This document shows, in pieces, positions 16,194 through 25,500 of a stretch of DNA of 64,000 nucleotides. Within the stretch, counting starts at the first letter, position 1. Each line of letters begins with the position of its first letter. The position numbers were made by a program, and so were the translations under genes. The stretch is taken from the NCBI RefSeq assembly GCF_031455195.1, contig NZ_JAVDSH010000004.1:186001-250000 (forward strand). The letters are read 5' to 3'. A model generated the notes under the pieces. The model was not told the DNA's origin. It ran no database searches and worked only from the letters and a program-made list of their open reading frames with translations. Source of the DNA: Arthrobacter nitroguajacolicus_D. GTDB taxonomy: Bacteria; Actinomycetota; Actinomycetes; Actinomycetales; Micrococcaceae.

Positions 16194-17219
16194 ATGCTTT
16201 CAGCTGTATGCGTTGGCGAAACCATGGCCATGCTTACCCCTGTCAACGCCGTTCCGCTGCACCTTGCAACCGAACTGCACTTCGGGATTGGCGGCGCTGA
16301 ATCCAACGTCGCCATGGGCCTCGCAGCCATGGGCCTGGACACGCATTGGGTCAGCCGCGTGGGCCGCGACGGCTTCGGCACCCGCATCCTGGACGAACTC
16401 CGCGACCACTACGTTGGGGTCTCCGGCGTCGAGGTTGACCCCGTGCGCCCCACCGGCTTGTACGTCAAAGTGCCTGCCCAGGACTCGGCGTCCGACGGCG
16501 GCAGCTCAGTTTTGTACTACCGGCAAGGATCTGCGGCCTCAGCGATGGGACGCGACACGCTCTCCAACCCTGACGTGTCCTCACTGCTGGAGAACGCAGC
16601 ACTCATTCATTTGAGCGGGATCACCGCGGCTCTATCCCCCGAATGCCTCTCGCTGCTGGAAGCCATCCTGAGCGCACCCCGGAACGGCCGCACCATCAGC
16701 TTCGACGTCAACTGGCGTTCCGCCTTGTGGGCCGGCCAGGACCGCTCCGTCCTGCAGCGATTGGCCAACCTGGCCGACGTAGTGCTGGTCGGTAAGGATG
16801 AAGCCGAGCACGCCTTCGGCACCACCGACGAAGCCGAACTCCGCCGCATGATGCCGGACCCGGACGTCCTGGTGATCAAGAACGAGGCGATCAGTGCCAT
16901 CGCGCTCACCCGTTCGAGCGCTGACCTGGGCGGCACCCGGGAAGAGGTCCCCGCACTGTCGGTCGCCGTCGTCGAGCCTGTAGGCGCCGGCGACTCGTTC
17001 GCCGCCGGTTACCTCAGCGGCATGCTGTTCGGACTCGGCCAAAAGGAGAGCCTTCGCCGCGGCCACGTCGCCGCGGCCTGCACCCTGACCGTCCACGGCG
17101 ACCGCGGCCCGCTCCCCGACGCCGCCCAGCTCGCAGCCATCCTCGATTCTTCGGATGACGCCTGGGCTGCTATCCATGTTGAAGACGGACAATTCAGCAA
17201 ACGGAGCGTGACACCTTGA
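16194..17219 (+). CDS. kdgK: PfkB-family sugar kinase, likely 2-keto-3-deoxygluconate kinase
   Basis: A 341-residue ribokinase/PfkB kinase. It opens AVCVGETMAMLTPV, carries FGIGGAESNVAMGLAAMG (first PfkB signature region) and ends with the ATP/anion-hole signature PVGAGDSFAAGYLSG. The GETMA opening and overall pattern resemble KDG kinases. It would phosphorylate 2-keto-3-deoxygluconate to KDPG for the aldolase in the divergent operon. The ATG at 16194 has GGGAGA 3 nt before it; the reading frame is open further upstream but into the operator region. It overlaps the IclR start as TTGA. Confidence 0.85.
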   Translation: MLSAVCVGETMAMLTPVNAVPLHLATELHFGIGGAESNVAMGLAAMGLDTHWVSRVGRDGFGTRILDELRDHYVGVSGVEVDPVRPTGLYVKVPAQDSASDGGSSVLYYRQGSAASAMGRDTLSNPDVSSLLENAALIHLSGITAALSPECLSLLEAILSAPRNGRTISFDVNWRSALWAGQDRSVLQRLANLADVVLVGKDEAEHAFGTTDEAELRRMMPDPDVLVIKNEAISAIALTRSSADLGGTREEVPALSVAVVEPVGAGDSFAAGYLSGMLFGLGQKESLRRGHVAAACTLTVHGDRGPLPDAAQLAAILDSSDDAWAAIHVEDGQFSKRSVTP

Positions 17220-17977
17220 GCCAGAGCCTCATGCGGGCCATCGACCTGCTCGGCGAACTCGCCGCCAAACCTGCAACCCTGGACGAGCTCGCGTCCAAGG
17301 CCGCCGTGCACAAGACCACCGTGATGCGGCTCCTGCACGCCATGGAAGAGAAACGTTTCGTGGTCCGCGACGAGGACCAGCGCTTCATGCTCGGCTCCAA
17401 GCTGTTCGAGCTATCCTCGCTGGCGCTGGAGCAGCGGGACATCCGGAAGGTCGCGCATCCACACCTGGCCGAGCTCAACGGAAAAACCGGGCACACTGTG
17501 CACCTCGCAGCCTTCGAAGGGAACGAGGTGGTGTACATCGACAAGTTCGAGTCGCACCACCCCGTCCGCATGTACTCGCGCATCGGCCTGACAGCATCGC
17601 TGCACTCGGCCGCTGTGTCCAAAGTCCTCCTCGCCGACATGCCGCGCTCCCGGCAGGAAAAGATCGCCGCGGGGCTGGACTACGTCAAAGTTACCGAGAA
17701 CACCCTGACCTCGCCGGAGGCCTTGCTGGCCGAACTCGAGCGGGTCAAGGAACAGGGCTGGGCCCACGACAACGCCGAGCACGAAGCATTCGTGCACTGC
17801 ATCGCGACCCCCATCCGCGATGCGAGCGGCGCCGTCGTGGCCGCAGCCTCTTGTTCGGTACCGGTAGTGATGCTCAGCTATGAAGGCCTGCTTGAGCTGC
17901 TGCCCGACCTCAAAGCCAGCACCGAGGCCATCTCCAACGACCTCGGCTGGATCAGCCACGAAAGGAACTCAGCATGA
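17216..17977 (+). CDS. IclR-family transcriptional regulator
   Basis: A 253-residue regulator with an N-terminal winged helix (AIDLLGELAAKPATLDELAS, then HKTTVMRLLHAME) and a C-terminal IclR effector domain (HLAAFEGNEVVYIDKFES, SAVSKVLLADMP, CIATPIRDASGAVVAAASCS). The TTG start overlaps the kinase stop as TTGA, with GGAG upstream; an ATG five codons in is the alternative. Location inside the catabolic operon and the nearby TTGCAAC inverted repeat suggest it controls both divergent operons, with KDG or a related acid as a likely effector. Confidence 0.92.
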   Translation: MSQSLMRAIDLLGELAAKPATLDELASKAAVHKTTVMRLLHAMEEKRFVVRDEDQRFMLGSKLFELSSLALEQRDIRKVAHPHLAELNGKTGHTVHLAAFEGNEVVYIDKFESHHPVRMYSRIGLTASLHSAAVSKVLLADMPRSRQEKIAAGLDYVKVTENTLTSPEALLAELERVKEQGWAHDNAEHEAFVHCIATPIRDASGAVVAAASCSVPVVMLSYEGLLELLPDLKASTEAISNDLGWISHERNSA

Positions 17978-18378
17978 GTGAAAAGACCGTAGTACTGACC
18001 GAAAACGCCCCTGCCCCGGCGCACGTATTCTCGCAGGGCATCAAGAAGGGCGGCATGTTCCAGGTTTCCGGCCAGGGCCCCATGGACCCCGCCACCAACC
18101 AGTACATCGGCGAGGGCGACGTCCGCGTCCAGACTCGTCGCACCCTGGACAACGTCAAGGCCATCCTCGAAGCCGGCGGATCCTCCGTTGAAGACGTCCT
18201 CATGTTCCGCGTCTACCTCACCACCCGCGACGACTTCGCCGCCATGAACGAGGTCTACGGCGAGTTCATCAAGGAGAACGTCCCCAGCGGCCAACTGCCC
18301 AGCCGCACCACGGTGTTCGTGGACCTGCCGCACGAGGTCATGCTCGTCGAGATCGACGCCCTGGCCGTCACCGCCTAG
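17974..18378 (+). CDS. RidA-family enamine/imine deaminase
   Basis: A 134-residue RidA/YjgF/UK114 protein. The family signature is SRTTVFVDLPHEVMLVEIDALA, with the conserved Arg that holds the carboxylate of the enamine. RidA proteins hydrolyse reactive enamines and imines released by PLP dehydratases. Placement with a D-serine-dehydratase-like enzyme strengthens the reading that the cluster performs a PLP-dependent ammonia elimination. The ATG overlaps the IclR stop (ATGA) with AAAGGAAC upstream. It is the last gene before the hairpin at 18387. Confidence 0.92.
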   Translation: MSEKTVVLTENAPAPAHVFSQGIKKGGMFQVSGQGPMDPATNQYIGEGDVRVQTRRTLDNVKAILEAGGSSVEDVLMFRVYLTTRDDFAAMNEVYGEFIKENVPSGQLPSRTTVFVDLPHEVMLVEIDALAVTA

Positions 18379-18384
18379 CATTTC

Positions 18385-18442
18385 CCCGTCGCTGCCCCGC
18401 TGTTCCGTTGTTGCCCAACGACGCCGCAGCGGGGCAGCAACG
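18385..18442. terminator. Hairpin repeat (family B) at a convergent junction
   Basis: The arm at 18387-18402 (CGTCGCTGCCCCGCTG) pairs with 18427-18442 with one mismatch, and a smaller CGTTG/CAACG stem sits inside. A closely related element lies at 58196-58252. Both directly follow a plus-strand stop codon and face a minus-strand gene. Confidence 0.6.
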
Positions 18443-18462
18443 TCCGACGGCGGCACTCACCG

Positions 18463-19776
18463 TCAGGAAGGCACGCGCCTGGACACCACCGACGTCGGGA
18501 CCGCCGGAACCCGCTGCCGTTTGGCGAACACCCTTGCCCGCTGGCTCGACAACGCCAGAAGCACCAGGATGTCCGAAGCCAGACCGGACAGACCGGCTTC
18601 AAGGGTGAGGTTGGCGCTCCCACTGAAGTAATCGATCGCCTGCACCGTGATGGACACGGAGCTCAGACCCATGGCAATCACCCGCGCTCCGTTGCTGCCG
18701 AGGAAAATCCGCCATGCAAGGAAGACTTCTCCGAGTCCGAAGAGCAGCACGATGACCGCTACGGTGACCAGTGCCGCCGTCGTGGTTTGTGGATCAGTTG
18801 ACGCGTCATCGAAGGTGACACCCTCAATGTTGCCACCCGAGGTCAGCAGGGTAAGCGCCAACACAAAGGCCGCAAGGGACCTGGCCACAACCAAGGCCGT
18901 GCCCACCATGATGGGCGCGGGCCGCCTGTCGCGGCTGTCGGTCTGGCGGGGCAGTTGATCGGTGGGCGCCCGGACGCTGCGGGCGTCGACAATGGGAAGG
19001 TCGCCGTCGGTGGAGATCGAATCGCCGCCGCCGTTGCGCGAGTGGTAGCCGGTGGAAAAGTCCTCGATGACCTGCACCTCAACGGCCGGCGACGCAGCCG
19101 AAACTGTAGAGACAATGTGGTCCCGTTCCACGTCAGTGTTCTGCTCGATCTTGTGCGTAACCTGCAGCGTGAACAATGAAAAGCCCACGCTGCGGTCGTA
19201 GGTGCCGGCGGCGAGCCAATCGACTTTGTGCCCGCCCGGCAGGAGCCATCCTTCGGGGCAGCGCCAGAAACGGACATGGTGGCGTTTGCCCGGATTGTTG
19301 TCCACTTCCTGCTGGTAGGCGAAGTCCTGCTGGCGGTCGAAAAGGAAGAGGGGGCTGACCGGCGCCTCGGTGTAACTCTGCCGGAAAACAGTGGAACTGA
19401 TGATGCGGCGGCTGCTGGCGAAGGTGACGTCGTCGGCCATGGTCCACCCGGCGGCCCTCATGATGGCGTGGATCTGGGTTTCGGCGCCCAGCAACGCAAC
19501 GTTCACGGGATCACCCAACAGCCCATCACTGGTCCTGGCGCGTCCAATAAAATACCCGGGAACGTAGATGGTGGTGAGGATGCGGTGCAGGCGCGGCAAG
19601 AGCAGGTACGCGAGGAACGCCCAGAAAACGACGTAGAACCAGACTTGGCCCCACCCCAGCTGAAAGCTTTCGCCCACGAGCAGGAAGGCGAGCCAAATAG
19701 CCGCCGCACCGCCCAGGATGAAAAACGCGTGATCCAGCCGGCTGTCGGTCACGTTGAGGCGTGGTGTCTTAGCCAT
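18463..19776 (-). CDS. LssY C-terminal-domain membrane protein
   Basis: A 437-residue protein with N-terminal helices (about 15-65), a soluble middle and about four C-terminal helices (about 310-425). The middle carries the LssY_C-type pattern: DPVNVALLGAETQIHAIMRAAGW, RRIISSTVFRQSYTEAPVSPLFLF, QQEVDNNPGKRHHVRFWR, and AAGTYDRSVGFSLFTLQVTHKIE. The LssY_C domain is found in phosphatase-like and stand-alone membrane proteins; its role is unknown. AAAAGGGGGAG lies before the ATG. It is convergent with the RidA operon. Confidence 0.8.
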   Translation of the reverse strand: MAKTPRLNVTDSRLDHAFFILGGAAAIWLAFLLVGESFQLGWGQVWFYVVFWAFLAYLLLPRLHRILTTIYVPGYFIGRARTSDGLLGDPVNVALLGAETQIHAIMRAAGWTMADDVTFASSRRIISSTVFRQSYTEAPVSPLFLFDRQQDFAYQQEVDNNPGKRHHVRFWRCPEGWLLPGGHKVDWLAAGTYDRSVGFSLFTLQVTHKIEQNTDVERDHIVSTVSAASPAVEVQVIEDFSTGYHSRNGGGDSISTDGDLPIVDARSVRAPTDQLPRQTDSRDRRPAPIMVGTALVVARSLAAFVLALTLLTSGGNIEGVTFDDASTDPQTTTAALVTVAVIVLLFGLGEVFLAWRIFLGSNGARVIAMGLSSVSITVQAIDYFSGSANLTLEAGLSGLASDILVLLALSSQRARVFAKRQRVPAVPTSVVSRRVPS

Positions 19777-19842
19777 GCAGCTCCCCCTTTTGCTACTTAA
19801 GCTTCGGGGTTGGGGCTGGGGTTGTACATGGGGTAGGCGGGA

Positions 19843-20820
19843 TTAAGCTCTCATTGGGCTATCGACGAGCAGCCTGTTGTTCTCGATGAGCCATCCAACT
19901 GACTCGTGCACCGCTTCCTCCGGTTCGTACCGCGGCGCGTAGCCCAGCAGCGCCTTGGCCTTCTCGATGCTGATGCAGTGGTTGCGGGACAAATGGGCCC
20001 AGCTGGTGTCGGCGTGTTCGGGCGTAGTGGTTTTGCGGAAGTCCTCCCAGCTGACCATCTCCGAGTTTGGCTCTTGCCCGAACCACGACGCCGCAATTTC
20101 CAGGTAGCCGCGAACCGTCAGGGCGGACGGAGCAACGATGTTGAAGTCCTCCCCTGCTGCCGCTTCGCGTCGCTGGATGGCTTTCTCGAATGCCTGGGCG
20201 AGGTCGTCGGCGTGGACGTGGTGCATCAATTCGGTGCCACTTCCCGGAATCCGGAGGGGCTGTCCGGCGGAGACCCTTTCCCAGACCGCGGGATCGAAAT
20301 TCCCCAGCGGGCCTACCGGATGCCAGCCCGGCCCCACAATGTGTCCTGGGTGCAGCGACGTGGTGACCAAACCGCCGTCGGCCGTTTCTTCCTTCAGCAT
20401 CCGGGCGATGTCGCGCTTCTGGATGCCGTATTCATCCAGCGGCTCCGCGGTGGAATCCGACACCTCTGAGATGGGCAGCTTCCGGCTCGCGCCATAACGC
20501 CAGATGGACCCGCAATGCAGCAGATGCCCCACCTCGCCGCGGAGCCGGTTCACCAAGTCGGTGGCTGAGTCGAGCGTAAAGCACATCAGGTCAACAACGA
20601 CGTCGGCACTCAAGTCCGCGATGCGGTCACCAAAAGTGCCCTCCCGGTCCTCCCGCGCGCGGTCCGCGGTGACCTGGTGGACGTGCTGCCACTCGGGGGA
20701 ATCCGTGTAGGGCGTACTGGTGCCGCGGCTGAGGTTGACCACTTCATGTCCCCCGCGTACCAGCCTGGGAACGAGGAACGAGCCGATGTGGCCACTGCCA
20801 CCGATGACGACGATTTTCAT
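19843..20820 (-). CDS. NAD(P)-dependent epimerase/dehydratase (extended SDR)
   Basis: A 325-residue extended short-chain dehydrogenase. The nucleotide-binding motif is VVIGGSGHIGSFLV at the N-terminus, followed by VDLMCFTLDSATDLVNRL. The catalytic YxxxK position appears as YGIQKRD. It lacks a fused domain. Substrate is probably a nucleotide sugar or similar polyol, not determinable here. AGGAGA lies 3 nt before the ATG at 20820, which was preferred over an upstream extension. It diverges from mycothione reductase across 125 bp. Confidence 0.85.
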   Translation of the reverse strand: MKIVVIGGSGHIGSFLVPRLVRGGHEVVNLSRGTSTPYTDSPEWQHVHQVTADRAREDREGTFGDRIADLSADVVVDLMCFTLDSATDLVNRLRGEVGHLLHCGSIWRYGASRKLPISEVSDSTAEPLDEYGIQKRDIARMLKEETADGGLVTTSLHPGHIVGPGWHPVGPLGNFDPAVWERVSAGQPLRIPGSGTELMHHVHADDLAQAFEKAIQRREAAAGEDFNIVAPSALTVRGYLEIAASWFGQEPNSEMVSWEDFRKTTTPEHADTSWAHLSRNHCISIEKAKALLGYAPRYEPEEAVHESVGWLIENNRLLVDSPMRA

Positions 20821-20945
20821 GGTTCTCCTGCGCTGGGTGGGGCGTGGGTGTTCACTGTACGTGACCGGATCTTGGCGCGCGATCCCCCGGTCCATTCGCC
20901 ATCGGTTCACTAGGGTGGAGAGAAGCCCAGAGTGAGGATCACCAA

Positions 20946-22370
20946 ATGGACACCGCTGCCAGCGCAATCGCCGTGGACCGGCACTACGATCTGATCATCA
21001 TCGGCACCGGGTCCGGGAACTCGATTCCCGGACCGGAGTTCGAAGACCGGTCGATCGCGATCATCGAAGAAGGGACGTTCGGCGGTACCTGCCTGAATGT
21101 CGGCTGCATCCCGTCGAAGATGTACGTTCACACTGCCGACACCGCACTGGACATTGCTGACTCCAAGCAACTGGGCCTCGACGCCCAGGTCAACTCCGTG
21201 GATTGGCCGGGCATAGTCAACCGGGTCTTTGAAAAACGGATCGACCCCATTGCCGCTTCAGGCGAGGATTACCGCCGTGGCCCGCGGAGCCCCAACATCG
21301 ACGTCTACGACCACCACGCCGTTTTCGTCGGAGAACGTACTCTGCGCGTAGGCGACGGCGCCCACCAAAAAACCATCTCAGGTGACCAGATAGTCATCGC
21401 CGCCGGCTCCAGGCCCATGATTCCCGATGCCATCGCAGCTTCGGGCGTGCGGTATTACACCAACGAGGACATCATGCGGCTGCCGGAGTTGCCCAAATCC
21501 TTGGTGATCATTGGCGGGGGCTACATCGCCATGGAGTTCGGCCACGTGTTCGACGCCCTCGGCACCGCCGTCACCATCATTCCCCGCTCAACGCTCCTGC
21601 GGCATCTGGATCACGACCTCCACGACCGGTTCAACGCCCTGGCCGCCAAACGTTTCGACATCCGGCCGGGCCGGAGCACCATAGGAGCCGAGCAGACAGA
21701 CCAAGGCATAACAGTCAGGCTCGACGACGGCACCTCCGCGACAGGGGAGGTACTGCTCGTAGCCACGGGGCGCATCCCCAACGGGGACCTGCTGGACCTG
21801 GACGCTGGCGGGATCGAGATGACCGGGCAGGGTCGCATCAAGGTCGACGAGTACGGGCGATCAACCTCGGCGCCCGGTGTCTGGGCCCTTGGCGACGTCT
21901 CTTCCCCCTACATGCTCAAACACGTCGCCAACGCCGAGATGCGCTCCGTGCGCCACAATCTGCTGAACCCGGACAACCTCCGAAAAATGCCACACGACCA
22001 TGTTCCCGCGGCCACGTTCACCAACCCGCAAATCGCCACAGTGGGCATGACCGAAGCCCAAGCCCGCGAAAACGGCTACAACGTGACCGTCAAGATCCAG
22101 GACTACGGGGACGTCGCATACGGCTGGGCTTTGGAGGACACCACCGGGATCTGCAAACTCATCGCCGACCGCAACAGCGGCAAACTCCTCGGCGCCCACT
22201 ACATGGGACCTCAGGCATCGACCCTCATCCAACAGATGATCACCGTCCTGGCCTTCGACCTCGACGTGCGCGACTTCGCCGCCAAACAATACTGGATCCA
22301 CCCCGCACTGCCCGAAGTTACCGAAAACGCGTTGCTCGGCCTCACGTTCAACGGGACGGGAGCGGGGTGA
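20946..22370 (+). CDS. mtr: Mycothione reductase
   Basis: A 474-residue class I pyridine nucleotide-disulfide oxidoreductase. It has the FAD motif LIIIGTGSGNS, redox-active CysX4Cys in GGTCLNVGCIPSKM, the NADPH motif IIGGGYIAMEFGHV, the second FAD motif GVWALGDVSSPYMLKHVAN, and the catalytic His in WIHPALPEVTENALL. The N-terminal GTGSGNS and overall pattern point to mycothione reductase, which reduces mycothiol disulfide with NADPH and keeps the actinobacterial thiol pool reduced. SD-like GAGTGAGGA precedes the ATG. Confidence 0.93.
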   Translation: MDTAASAIAVDRHYDLIIIGTGSGNSIPGPEFEDRSIAIIEEGTFGGTCLNVGCIPSKMYVHTADTALDIADSKQLGLDAQVNSVDWPGIVNRVFEKRIDPIAASGEDYRRGPRSPNIDVYDHHAVFVGERTLRVGDGAHQKTISGDQIVIAAGSRPMIPDAIAASGVRYYTNEDIMRLPELPKSLVIIGGGYIAMEFGHVFDALGTAVTIIPRSTLLRHLDHDLHDRFNALAAKRFDIRPGRSTIGAEQTDQGITVRLDDGTSATGEVLLVATGRIPNGDLLDLDAGGIEMTGQGRIKVDEYGRSTSAPGVWALGDVSSPYMLKHVANAEMRSVRHNLLNPDNLRKMPHDHVPAATFTNPQIATVGMTEAQARENGYNVTVKIQDYGDVAYGWALEDTTGICKLIADRNSGKLLGAHYMGPQASTLIQQMITVLAFDLDVRDFAAKQYWIHPALPEVTENALLGLTFNGTGAG

Positions 22371-22451
22371 TGCGGGTGGCGGCTTGAACGATTCGGGTCG
22401 GTGGATCCCAGGAGGAACTGAACGTGCCACGATCCAGTTCGTAGTCGGACG

Positions 22452-22856
22452 CTATTGCGTGGCTTCGGGCGGCCGGATGGCTTTGATCTTTCGCCAGCCA
22501 CCGGCACGGTTATTGGCAATGATGGCCCTGAACATGTCACCAAGTGCCTGGACGTTCACTGCCTCACCCTCGCGGTAGGAGACGGTGCGGGCCGTTTTGT
22601 TGTTGTGTCCGGCCGTGATGATGCCTTGGGGGTCCGGGACAATGCCACCGTCATAAAGGAATACGTTGACGTGGTCATTGGCCGCGAGGAGGGCGCAGAT
22701 ATTGCCATCCAGGACGAAATACGGCTGGATGGTGCGTTTGATGGTTTCCTGGACGTCCGGATCTGCGGCGAGCACCAGCTCCCTGACTGCTTGGCAGATT
22801 GCCTGCTGCCATTCCGGCAGGGACTCGATGTAGCTGTCAACGCGGGGGTCAGCCAT
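22452..22856 (-). CDS. DUF1801 domain protein
   Basis: A 134-residue protein starting MADPRVDSYIESLPEWQQAICQAVRELVLAADPDVQETIK, typical of the DUF1801 (YdhG-like) fold, followed by YFVLDGNICALLAANDHVNVFLYDG. The family is related to iron-sulfur-scaffold-like or frataxin-fold proteins and has no firm function. There is no clear ribosome site; TACTTT lies 5 nt before the ATG, so it may be leaderless. It is convergent with mtr. Confidence 0.82.
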   Translation of the reverse strand: MADPRVDSYIESLPEWQQAICQAVRELVLAADPDVQETIKRTIQPYFVLDGNICALLAANDHVNVFLYDGGIVPDPQGIITAGHNNKTARTVSYREGEAVNVQALGDMFRAIIANNRAGGWRKIKAIRPPEATQ

Positions 22857-23134
22857 GTCCGAAAGTATGCGCCAGCAATTCGGGAAATTGAAGGGTGCGT
22901 GAGCCGTTCGAATTTGAACCACGGTTGCAGGAGTAACTCAGAAGTCCGGGCTGGATCCGGTGGTCGCCATCCGCCGTCGAGCCTCAACCCGCACGACTCA
23001 CTTCTCCTCGAGGTCGACAAACAGCTGCCAAGGATGCTTAGCATGATTACGCCGGGTGCGCCCGGGTACGTGACCTCTTGAATGACCCCTCGGACGGTCG
23101 GCGCAGCTGCGGCGACCACGTAAAGGAGAATGCT

Positions 23135-25429
23135 GTGCGGGAGCCTGTAGTCAACGAGAGCGCGGCAGAAGTCGGCGCTGATCCAGCCGAAACGCAGGAA
23201 GAACCGCAGGTAGAGTCCCAGGAAGCCGAGGAAACCGCAACGGAGTCGCCGGAGATCACCTTCGACGAGCAGTTCTACCCTGCCCGCCCCAAAGCGCTCC
23301 GGCCTATTGCCCGCCGTCGTCAGTTCTTCGCGGCCCGACCGTCACTTGAGTTCGACGGCCTCAACAAGACGTATGTGGACTGGCTGCGTAACCAGTCGAT
23401 GCTGGGTGACGCCAACACCATGGCCCGGCAGCTTTCCGGTCAGGCAAGCATGTGGCAGAACTCGTATGCCAGGCCAAATCCGCGGGCAGCTGTGGAGCGT
23501 GCACCCGTTTGGTTCACGGCGTACCCCTTGTCCTTCATCACCAAGGACGGCCAGTCCTTCCTGTCGGCACTCGGTGATCCTGAGCTGTGGGATGCCTTCC
23601 GGGAAATCGGCATCCGTGGACTGCACACCGGACCGGTCAAGCTGGCGGGCGGGATCCGGGGATGGTCCCAAACACCCAGCGTTGACGGGCACTTCGACCG
23701 TATCAGCATGGCAATCGACCCCGCCTTCGGTACCGAGGAGGAGTTCCGCCAGATGTGCGAGGTCGCCAACGATCATGGCGGCACGGTCATCGACGACATC
23801 GTCCCTGGCCACACCGGCAAGGGTGCCGACTTCCGCCTCGCTGAAATGAACTTCCGCGACTACCCGGGCATCTATCACATGGTCGATATCCCGGAAGAGG
23901 ACTGGCACCTGTTGCCGGATGTTCCGGAGAACGCGGATTCGGTCAACATCAGCCCTGAGGCGGAGAAGGCCCTCCAAGAGGCGGGTTACATCATCGGCCG
24001 GCTCCAGCGGGTGATTTTCTACGAACCCGGGGTGAAGGAAACCAACTGGAGTGCCACCAAGCCGATCATCGACACCACGGGCAAGACCCGCCGCTGGGTC
24101 TACCTCCACTACTTCAAGTCCGGCCAACCCTCCATCAACTGGCTGGACCCTACGTTCGCCGGGATGCGCCTGGTGGTGGGGGATGCCTTGCACTCGCTGC
24201 TGGACCTCGGCACGGGCGCCCTGCGGCTGGACGCCAACGGGTTCCTGGGTGTTGAGAAGAGCGCGGAGGAGGAGCCGGGCTGGTCCGAAGGACACCCGTT
24301 GTCGGAGGCGGCCAACCAGCTGATCGGCTCGATGATCCGCAAGGTGGGCGGGTTCTCCTTCCAGGAGCTCAACCTCACCATTGATGACATCAAGTCCCAG
24401 TCCGAGTCCGGCCCGGACCTCTCCTACGACTTCATCACCAGGCCCGCTTACCACTACGCGCTGGTCACCGGCGACACCGAGTTCCTCCGCCTTACGCTCA
24501 AGCTGGCCATGGAGATCGGCGTGGACCAGGCCTCCTTGGTCCACGCACTCCAGAACCACGACGAACTCACCTACGAGCTGCTTCACTTCGCAGCTGGCCA
24601 CCGGGAGGAAACTTTCGAGCTCGGAGGCGAGGAACTGACCGGCGCTGAGGTTGCCGAGAAGGTCCAGAACACCATGCGGGAACGCCTCACGGGTGAGAAC
24701 GGACCGTACAACGCGGTCTTCACCACCAACGGCATTGCCTGCACCACAGTGAGCTTCCTGATGGCAGCGTTAGGCGTCAAGGACCCGGATGCCATCACTC
24801 CCGAGCAGGAATCCCAGGTCCTGGACGCGCATGTGCTCCTGTCCATGTACAACGCACTCCAACCTGGCGTTTTCGCTTTGTCCGGCTGGGATCTCACCGG
24901 CATCACGGCGCTGGACCGCCAGACAGTGGGCGAGCTGACCTCACAGGGCGATACCCGTTGGATCAACCGCGGCGCCCACGACCTGATGGGCACCAGCCCG
25001 GACGCAACGACCTCGCTGGCGGGCATGCCCCGGGCCCGGAGCCTCTACGGTCCGCTGCCCGAGCAGCTGAAGGACTCCAACTCCTATGCTCGGCGGCTCC
25101 AGCAGATCCTCGCAGTGCGGGAAGAGTCGGGGATTGCCACCAGCACACTCCTGGACGTGCCGGACGTGTCGAACAAGGGATTGCTGGTCCTGGTGAACCA
25201 GCTCGCTGACGGAGCCCTGCAGGTCACGGTCCTGAACTTCTCGGACCAGGACATCGCGGGCAGCATCCAGTCCTCACACCTTGTTCCGGGCGCAACTGTC
25301 CATGACCTGTTCAGCGGCGAGGACGTCGGCCAGGTCGATGACCTCTGCAGCTTCTTCCTGGAGCTCCGTCCGTTCCAGGGCACCGCGCTGCTGCTGAAGG
25401 ACCCCGTGGAGGAAGAAGTCACCGAATAG
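23135..25429 (+). CDS. GH13 alpha-glucosyl enzyme, trehalose-synthase-like
   Basis: From GTG at 23135 (AAAGGAG 6 nt upstream) the protein is 764 residues. An acidic Glu/Ala-rich N-terminal leader of about 40 residues precedes a GH13 barrel. The four GH13 regions are visible: VIDDIVPGHTG (I), GALRLDANGF with the nucleophile Asp (II), FSFQELNLT with the acid Glu (III), and ALQNHDELTY (IV). A C-terminal beta domain ends the protein. Region I is divergent from the usual DxVxNH. It resembles maltose alpha-D-glucosyltransferase (trehalose synthase) proteins more than amylases, but trehalulose/isomaltulose synthase activity cannot be excluded. Confidence 0.8.
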   Translation: MREPVVNESAAEVGADPAETQEEPQVESQEAEETATESPEITFDEQFYPARPKALRPIARRRQFFAARPSLEFDGLNKTYVDWLRNQSMLGDANTMARQLSGQASMWQNSYARPNPRAAVERAPVWFTAYPLSFITKDGQSFLSALGDPELWDAFREIGIRGLHTGPVKLAGGIRGWSQTPSVDGHFDRISMAIDPAFGTEEEFRQMCEVANDHGGTVIDDIVPGHTGKGADFRLAEMNFRDYPGIYHMVDIPEEDWHLLPDVPENADSVNISPEAEKALQEAGYIIGRLQRVIFYEPGVKETNWSATKPIIDTTGKTRRWVYLHYFKSGQPSINWLDPTFAGMRLVVGDALHSLLDLGTGALRLDANGFLGVEKSAEEEPGWSEGHPLSEAANQLIGSMIRKVGGFSFQELNLTIDDIKSQSESGPDLSYDFITRPAYHYALVTGDTEFLRLTLKLAMEIGVDQASLVHALQNHDELTYELLHFAAGHREETFELGGEELTGAEVAEKVQNTMRERLTGENGPYNAVFTTNGIACTTVSFLMAALGVKDPDAITPEQESQVLDAHVLLSMYNALQPGVFALSGWDLTGITALDRQTVGELTSQGDTRWINRGAHDLMGTSPDATTSLAGMPRARSLYGPLPEQLKDSNSYARRLQQILAVREESGIATSTLLDVPDVSNKGLLVLVNQLADGALQVTVLNFSDQDIAGSIQSSHLVPGATVHDLFSGEDVGQVDDLCSFFLELRPFQGTALLLKDPVEEEVTE

Positions 25430-25436
25430 GGAGTAC

Positions 25437-25467
25437 GACGTCGGCACTCAACTTGAGTGCCGACGTC
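25437..25467. terminator. Perfect palindromic hairpin (repeat family A)
   Basis: GACGTCGGCACTCAA (25437-25451) and TTGAGTGCCGACGTC (25453-25467) form a 15-bp perfect stem 8 nt after the GH13 stop. Its core GACGTCGGCACTC is shared with the element at 26787. Confidence 0.7.
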
Positions 25468-25500
25468 TGGGGTTGCTTCGGTCCGGGAGGTATGAAAAAT

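Noticed and set aside
22895..22925. GGTTCAAATTCGAAC on the minus strand, resembling a tRNA T-loop
   Set aside because: The flanks do not fold into T, anticodon or acceptor stems and no CCA end is present.
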